In this document: one piece after another, positions 57,977-64,000 of the stretch
Position numbering within the stretch: position 1 is the first letter of the stretch
Layout: each line of letters starts with the position of its first letter
Source of the DNA: Adineta steineri
Taxonomy: Eukaryota; Rotifera; Eurotatoria; Adinetida; Adinetidae
Direction of reading: 5' to 3'
DNA length: 64,000 bases
Assembly (NCBI GenBank): GCA_905250115.1
Contig: CAJNOI010000145.1
Span: forward strand, 1-64,000
The notes under the pieces: generated by a model
Told to the model about the DNA's origin: nothing
What the model saw: only the letters and a program-made list of their open reading frames with translations
Databases searched by the model: none
Made by a program: the position numbers and the translations under genes

Positions 57977-58531
57977 AGACTTGTACGACAAAATTTTTTG
58001 TATCCCACATTTTTTTAAAAGTCTCATTTGCTTCATTTACTCCCGCCTACTTAAAAACTCATATGTATTTTCTATACTATCAATGAAAACAATATATTAA
58101 TATATATACAAATATAATTAAGATATGACTTAGTTCTTCTCGAATATATATTGTTCATTGTATAAAATTGACTTCGAAAAACTTTCAGGTGTCAATAAAA
58201 TATAAAACAGAGTATAGACGAGAGTGTGGATAATTTATTTTTGCTAACATATTTTATTTCCTAAAACTATAAGATATTTTTTTAACTAAAATTCTTCTAA
58301 GATCAATAACAAAAATCTTCCATTTATGTTGTTCATTAGAAACCTGAATTAGTTCATATTCATACAGAATATTTCAGACTTCTTTGATCTGAGAAAACAA
58401 TAATATAAAAAATATTTGTACATAATCAACATAATTAATGTCATTCATTCCAAAAATAAATGGTAATTGTAAAAGAAAGAAAAAAATACATATATATATG
58501 TCTTTCTAGAAATAAACTAAATAATTTTCTG

Positions 58532-58880
58532 AATTCTTTAACAAGAATTTCAAATGAAAATAACTTTCAATTATGGTTTATTCCTTTTGATAATCTATTC
58601 CTTATACTTATATGTCTCTTTTTAGTTTTTATACTGGCATTAATATTTCTACTAATTATTATATCTGATAAAACATGTCATACAGTTTCAATGATGCTTG
58701 CTGCTATGTTAAAGGAATGAATCAATATTTTCCATCTGTCAATACTTTAGTTTGTGCGGTATCTTTTACGATTTTTTGTATTTATAGAATACTTTTATTT
58801 AAATTTGCTAATGCAGTTTATACATCACTGATATAAAAAATAAACCGACAACCAAACATAGTGATAGTAACTGTTGCGTA
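58532..58880 (+). pseudogene. 7TM receptor remnant, duplicate A (internally deleted)
   Basis: TM1 is readable (NSLTRISNENNF then LIIISDKTCHTVSMMLAA). Then text corresponding to loop 3 of the receptor at 62254 follows, and the end KFANAVYTSL...RQPNIVIVTVA. TM2-TM5 and most of TM6 are missing, and the frame stops at TGA near 58720. No ATG precedes TM1 in frame at the expected place. More is deleted than in copy B. Confidence 0.75.
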
Positions 58881-60234
58881 AATAATAGAATTTATTCTAT
58901 CTTTATAGAAGTTTTCTGAAGCTAACTATAGCTACGCTTTCATCAATGATAATGTTTGTATTTTAATTATTTTAAGTTAGATTTTGATTTAATGAAACCT
59001 TTTTTTTAAAGGTACCAGTTTTTTTTGTATTTATAATTTATTCAACAATGAGGAAATACATCAGACGAGCATTTTTTTCTAATCATTTTGATGTCTGGAT
59101 GCATACATTAGTGAAAAGTGGGCGAAGTTGAAGTTTGTGAAAATTCTATTTTAATTCTAACAAGTTTAATAGCAAGAAAATGGATAATACAGTATATCAA
59201 TATAATTTAACACTGTGATCTTCATTGCTCACTTTTGTATTACTATCTGGATCAATATTATTTTCATTATTGTCATTATTGTTTACATTTACGTTCATAC
59301 CATTACAATTTTGATTTTGATAATTCAGGGATAACATTTGATCAGGAAGATTGAAATTTCTGTTGTTCGTTTGATTGTAGAAAGAGTTGTATCAAGAAAA
59401 ATTAAAATCCGTTTGTATCGCTCTATGTGTCTGATACAAAAAAGCATAGGCTTGGAAAAGTTTAAGGTTTGAACGAAGGTTTTCTAGATTGATGGAATCG
59501 ATTGGTATGATTAACTTTTCGAAATTTTCAAATCGATTTTTGTGTACATTACAAGCCTTTGGAGGAGAATTTAATTGTAATTAAATTTTTTACACGGAAT
59601 TATCTCGTCAACATCTCGGTTGATTTCGGAGATGGAATTAATTGATCAAGATTCTCCTGATTTTATTACTAAAAGACTGATTATTTCAAAATTTTGTCCT
59701 CTATTCTCTTACAAGGTAAAATTTTGAAAGCACGTTTTTTCGATGTTTTGAAGAACAAAACACATTCAAACTCAGAATCAAAGTCTAAACAAAACTGATT
59801 TTTTAGTCTGATGAATTTTATACTTTCATTTTATTTAAAACTTCTATCCCTATTTGGATTATTGAAAATTTTATTTTAAAGCGGCAGATGGAACGAAACA
59901 TCAATGAACTCACAATTTCGCACTGATTTAAAATATATAATTAGTTTCATTGTAAAATGCGTACTTTAGGCAAAACCTATATCTAGTCCTCCTCAGTAAC
60001 TATCGACTTGGATGTGGGTAGCTAAGAGTATGGTACATTATTTTTGATGTACTTTTAACGCTTTTTTTTGTATTTGCCATACAACTGCTTGCATGATTCA
60101 TTATGTTAATGTGCCGATGTGCACATCAAAGGCTTTTTGTCGTTAATACAACAATCCTGACAATTCTATTTACTTTATTCTGTCAAGCACTTTTGACAAA
60201 TGCAAATAAGCAGTATGGTCGCAAAAGAATATAG

Positions 60235-60243
60235 TATAAAAGG
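60235..60243 (+). promoter_or_regulatory. TATA box, small secreted protein copy 2
   Basis: TATAAAAGG, ~100 nt before the ATG at 60340; it lies at the position equivalent to 57494 in copy 1. Confidence 0.65.
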
Positions 60244-60339
60244 AAAAATACATTACCTTCATTCAAAAAAGAAACGAACAACACAAACGAACGCAACAAA
60301 ACAGCAGAATCGAATCAACTCACAGTCAAAGACGATAGA

Positions 60340-60711
60340 ATGAAATTGGAATATTATATTTTAGTCTCTGCACTTGTCATTCTGGCTACTGCAGCTCCAG
60401 CTCCACCACCACCACCACCCGCTCCAGCTACCGCAGCTCCACCTCCAAATCCAGCTTCTACAGGTACACCCGTCTTTTTGTCAAATGATCCTAGACGTCC
60501 GGTAACAGCCATTGCCGCCGCTTTAGGTATCACAGCGAATCAGTTTGTTGCTTGCTTCTACGGCGTTACACCGGCTCCTCAAGGCAGCACACCGTCTCCA
60601 GCTCAAGTGCTTGCAAACAAGGCACATCTTTTAAGCTGTCTTCAAGCATCCAATTCAGCCATTACAAATGATAGCCTGGATAAAGTCATGGACACATATC
60701 GTCTAAAATAA
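60340..60711 (+). CDS. Small secreted Pro/Ala-rich protein, duplicate B
   Basis: A 123-residue paralogue of the 57590 gene. Signal peptide ~1-18 (MKLEYYILVSALVILATA). Linker ~19-47 is Pro/Ala-rich (a run of seven prolines), unlike the Thr/Arg-containing linker of copy A. C-terminal domain: FLSNDPRRPVTAIAAALGIT, Cys in VACFYGV, Cys in LLSCLQA, end LDKVMDTYRLK. Substitutions are concentrated in the linker, while the domain keeps both Cys and the LDKVM-x-TYRLK end. That fits selection on the domain in both copies. 5' and 3' flanks match copy A, so regulation is probably shared. Confidence 0.75.
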   Translation: MKLEYYILVSALVILATAAPAPPPPPPAPATAAPPPNPASTGTPVFLSNDPRRPVTAIAAALGITANQFVACFYGVTPAPQGSTPSPAQVLANKAHLLSCLQASNSAITNDSLDKVMDTYRLK

Positions 60712-60918
60712 AGACCTGTATGACAAACTTTTTTGTATCCTACATTTTTTCAAAAGTCCCATTTGCTTCATTTGTCCCGCCTACTTAAAGAATCCCTTAT
60801 CTATCTTCTACACTGTTAATAAAAACAATATATTAATATATACAAATATAATTAAGATATGATTTAGTTGTTCTCGAATATATATTGTTGATTATACAAT
60901 ACTGATCGAGAAAAACCG

Positions 60919-61028
60919 CCTTGAGGGTGTAAGTGTGGGTGCAGATATGTGTAAGAGATCAATGAATTCAAATGATCTCTTGAGGGTGAGTGTAGATCGA
61001 ATAGACATGATGCATCCACAACCTCAAC
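60919..61028. repeat. Telomere-like palindrome 21 (compound)
   Basis: Two G arms in a row (CTTGAGGGTGTAAGTGTGGG at 60919 and CTTGAGGGTGAGTGTAG at ~60980) before a weak C arm (ATGCATCCACAACCTCAAC). Copy 1 of the duplication has only GAGAGTGTGG at the equivalent place (~58219). Confidence 0.55.
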
Positions 61029-61242
61029 ATGGTGGACAGATATAAGTTTGTCTTTCGTATATATTCATTGACATCGACATATTTCAGACTTCCTTGATAT
61101 GAAAAAAAGAGTAATGTAAAAGATATTTTTAAATAGTCAACATAATTAATGTCATTCATTTCAAAAATAAATACTAATTGCAAAAGAAAGAAAAATATAT
61201 GTATATATATATATCTGTCTAGAAATAAACTAAATAACTTTT

Positions 61243-61707
61243 TTGAATTCTTTAACAAGAATATCAAATGAAACAACTTTCATTAATGATATATTCCTTT
61301 TTGATAATCTATTATTTCTATATCTCTTTTCAGTTTTTATACTGACATTAAGATTTCTACTAATTATTATATCTGATAAAACATGTCATACAGTTTCAAT
61401 GATGCTTGCTGCTATGTTAGAGGAATGAATCAATGTCTTACATTTGTCGCTACTTTAGTTTGTGCACAAGGAGAATTAAAAATGGTTTATCGAATACTAA
61501 TACTTGATATACCTTTTACAATTTTTTGTACTTACAGAATATTTTAGTCAACCACCTAAGTACAATTTCTGTATTTCTGATATATTTATCGATGTTTTAA
61601 TGGTTTTTTTTATGATCTTTTTATTTAAATTTACTGATGCAGTTTATACATCACTGACGAAAAGAATAAACCGACGATTAAACATAGTGGTAGTAACTGT
61701 TACGTAA
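61243..61707 (+). pseudogene. 7TM receptor remnant, duplicate B (internally deleted)
   Basis: TM1 (LIIISDKTCHTVSMMLAA) is joined directly to the loop-3 text that in the receptor at 62254 reads VRGMNH. TM2-TM5 are absent, and stops follow in frame. TM6-TM7 text resumes as SQPPKYNFCISDIFIDVLMV and ends KFTDAVYTSLTKRINRRLNI. The junction is the same as in duplicate A, so the deletion came before the segmental duplication. The joint contains a short match (ATGTTA) that could have guided it. Confidence 0.8.
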
Positions 61708-62253
61708 ATAATAGAATTTATTCTATTTTTATAGAAATTTTCAAAAACTAACTATAGATACGCTTTCATCAATGAAAAAGCCCGCATTATAATTATTTTA
61801 AGTTAGATTTCGGTCGAATGAAACCTTTTTTTTAAAGATACCAATTACTTTTCTATACATAATTTATTCATCAATGTAGAAATACATCAGATAAACAGTT
61901 TTTTTCGAATCAGATATTTATTAAAAGTAAATTAGTACTTTTTTACCATAATATTCAACTATAATTTTTTCCTATATATAAAGATATATATATATAGGTA
62001 TAGAAACTATCCAATACAATGTAACATTTCGCTTTCAGATAACCTAAAATTCACGTTATATCTCCATGTCAAGTATTTTGAAACTATGGAAGTCGTTGAT
62101 AGTTTTACATGAAAGAACTGAATCGTATAAAATTTTTGTCAAATAATCAGCAAAATTAATGGTACGCATTAAAGAAACAGTCTTGTGCGTAAATAATTCT
62201 TCATGTTGTATATATATATATATCTACCTTCTTGCTTTCTCATTATTTTTTAG

Positions 62254-63198
62254 ATGAACACAATGACTCTCTTAGTTTCTCTATCAAAAGATTTAAATTT
62301 TACACTTATAAATAATCAATCATGGTTTATTCCTATCGATATTCTATTACTTATATGTCTCTTCTTAGCTATTCTATTAGCTTTCTTATTTTTATTTATT
62401 ATTTTAATTGATAAAACATGTCATACAATTCCAATGATGTTTTTAGCTAATTCATGTTTCGCTTGTCTTTTCTTTACGATTATTATGTTTTGGGCGACAA
62501 TCATCTCACTTTATAATGATCTTAAACAAATTTCCTATGAAGATTCATTTTGTATTTTTCGAGGTTATATGACTTATGTTACTGGTGGTGAATTATTTTA
62601 TGGATATCTCTTACAAGCTATTTATAGTTATATGACAGTTGTTTATCCCACTCGATTATTTTGGCAATCAGCAAAATTTCAATTATTTCTCATCTGTTTA
62701 ATGTGGGCATCTGTCTTTATATGTATTTTACCAATTTTACTCTCTCATGAAATCAAATATTAAGTTGATGATCAAATATGTCAGATGGTACTTCATCTTT
62801 CTGTTGTAACAGTTTATACTGCATTTTATATCTATATAATACCGATGAGTGGAATTATGTATATATATTTGAAATTAGTTCGATATGTTAGAGGAATGAA
62901 TCATCGTGTTACACCTGTCAATACTTTAATTCGTGCACAAAGAGAATTAAAAATGGTTTATCGAATAGTTATACTTATTATGATTTTATTAGTACTTGGT
63001 TTACCTATTACAATTTTTCTTTCTATAGGATTTATTACTGAACCACCAAAATATCATTTGCGTATAGCGTATATATTCGCTAAGATCTCGTTATTATTTG
63101 TAATGATTACATTATTTAAATTTACAGATCCAGTTAAAAGTTCAATAATGAAAAAACTAAGTCGACGACCAAATCTCGTGGCAGCCATAATGGCATAA
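62254..63198 (+). pseudogene. Rhodopsin-like 7TM receptor interrupted by one in-frame TAA
   Basis: One frame of 315 codons from ATG 62254 to TAA 63196-63198, broken only by TAA at 62761-62763 (codon 170). Upstream: TM1-TM4, with ICLFLAILLAFLFLFIILID as TM1 and YSYMTVVYPTRLF at the TM3 end. Directly after the stop, VDDQICQMVLHLS is the extracellular loop-2 block with the conserved Cys, followed by TM5-TM7 and KFTDPVKSSIMKKL. The stop lies in loop 2 (HEIKY-stop-VDDQIC). Closely related to the two remnants upstream, so this is the least damaged member of a local array. No other lesion seen. Confidence 0.85.
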
Positions 63199-63339
63199 AA
63201 GAGAATAGGAAAATTGATTGATAGAAAAAATATGTTTGATATCGTTTTGTATTCATATCATTAAAACAATTGCAAGGAATTTATTGTTTTTATATTTGAA
63301 TATTTCAGTTTTTTCTCGATATATTATATTTATAATGAG

Positions 63340-63402
63340 TGTGTCGGTTTGATGTTGATATATCAATCACAGCCCATCACCCACATTTACATCCATGCTC
63401 TT
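63340..63402. repeat. Telomere-like palindrome 22 (degenerate)
   Basis: GAGTGTGTCGGTTTGATG on the left; CATCACCCACATTTACATCC on the right. Confidence 0.4.
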
Positions 63403-63528
63403 ATTGCTTTCTTTCAACTAAACACGCGATTTGAACACATTGCATTCGATTTTTGACTATGCGTGATGGTGATGTCCAAGAATGAATAAAGATTCACTCA
63501 ATCTTTTTCATAATTTTGTAAAATATTA

Positions 63529-63631
63529 AGGGTGAGCGTGAGTCTGGGGATGTGAATGGACGTCTACTGTCTTAACTCGCATACTTACATTAACAGCCAG
63601 TTCCAGACCCACACCCACACCCACACCCTAG
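63529..63631. repeat. Telomere-like palindrome 23
   Basis: AAGGGTGAGCGTGAGTCTGG on the left, ~50-nt loop, then CAGACCCACACCCACACCC and ACACCCTAG. The C arm is near-perfect CCCACA, the G arm diverged. Confidence 0.65.
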
Positions 63632-63657
63632 TTCAACATATGTAAATTATTTCTTTC

Positions 63658-63810
63658 TGATATTTCTATGTATTTATGTCATAGGATGAGGTAAGAGCCG
63701 CTTCATAATGATACTATTAAACGATTTTCTTGAAATTAGAAGCAACAGTTCTATTGTGTTTCACATTTTAATCCCGCCAGGGATTGCGCTAACAGCTTTT
63801 TTCTCTTTCA
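63658..63810. repeat. Dispersed repeat R2, copy 2
   Basis: Partner of 37560-37715, same orientation. In both places it lies within a few hundred nt of telomere-like elements. Confidence 0.7.
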
Positions 63811-64000
63811 TTTTCTTTATTAGCATGCAGGGGTGTTACTTTGTCTTGAATTTATAAATAAAGATAAAATAAAGAATAAAAAAATTGTTTTTTCTCTTAA
63901 TAAACTAAGCTTTTTTCTTTTCCAGGTAGGTCACCAAATATCATAAGGTCACAGACTAAAAAAAGATTCTGGAGAGAAGTTTTTCCATAAATCTTTAATA

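Larger units (their letters stand above)
56939..59085 (+). repeat. Segmental tandem duplication, copy 1
   Basis: About 2.15 kb that aligns in order with 59664-61922: upstream block with GCACGTTTTTTCGATGTTTT, promoter, small secreted protein gene, 3' flank, then a deleted 7TM receptor. Offset is ~2.75 kb. Similarity covers coding and non-coding parts alike. Confidence 0.85.
59664..61922 (+). repeat. Segmental tandem duplication, copy 2
   Basis: Partner of 56939-59085, same orientation. The ~580 bp between the two copies (59086-59663) are unique and show no gene. Confidence 0.85.

Noticed and set aside
3743..63631. The palindromes as true chromosome fusion points
   Set aside because: Roughly one per 2.6 kb, with intact genes and unique loops between arms, cannot reflect that many fusions.

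Overview
This is eukaryotic DNA, most likely from a bdelloid rotifer (Adineta/Rotaria-like). It is AT-rich, with many introns of about 50-60 nt among some longer ones. Perfect interstitial arrays of TGTGGG/CCCACA match the telomere unit I recall for Adineta vaga. Protein families I associate with bdelloids are present: ADP-ribosyltransferase/TPR proteins, NHL and VCBS repeat proteins, and lineage-expanded 7TM receptors. Species and family assignments are recognition from memory; exon models are my own reading of splice sites and phases.

Layout. 0-5 kb: 5' end of an ART-type gene (-), an endonuclease/exonuclease/phosphatase protein (+), and a GNAT acetyltransferase broken by one in-frame stop (-). 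7-11 kb: a large gene with a stonustoxin-like N-terminus, FN3 and DUF2135-like C-terminus (+). 12-16 kb: a small secreted protein, a gap-truncated VCBS protein (+) and a decayed ART-family fragment (-). 17-21 kb: a MITE-like insertion, a 7TM receptor (-) and a membrane EF-hand protein (-). 22.5 kb: a Cys/Gly-repeat protein (+). 24-27 kb: a PAN - Ser/Thr stalk - VCBS protein (-) containing an assembly artefact. 29-30.5 kb: a secreted helical protein (+). 30.8-36.6 kb: a complete 22-exon Dicer (-). 38-39 kb: a 7TM receptor with an in-frame stop (-). 41-47.7 kb: a mosaic NHL - four repeat domains - 7TM receptor built of phase-1 exons (-), with a hAT-like MITE in its first intron. 49.5-51 kb: an NHL protein with a probable GPI tail (+). 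51-51.6 kb: a decayed methyltransferase (-). 53-56.6 kb: an intact ART/TPR protein (+). 57-63 kb: a tandem segmental duplication of a small Pro/Ala-rich secreted protein plus a deleted 7TM receptor, next to a fuller receptor that itself carries one in-frame stop (+).

The most striking non-coding signal is a family of about 25 short palindromes. Each has a G-rich telomere-like arm (GGGTGTGGG), a short unique loop, then the complementary C-rich arm. They occur in almost every intergenic region and several long introns, never in an exon of my models, and always in the G-then-C order of a telomere-telomere fusion. Many sit just past a stop codon. The genes do not form an obvious operon or pathway. 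Most encode secreted or surface proteins (receptors, adhesion-type repeat proteins, a pore-former-like protein), with Dicer as the main conserved intracellular gene. Decay is frequent: three genes are broken by a single in-frame stop and four others are decayed or deleted.
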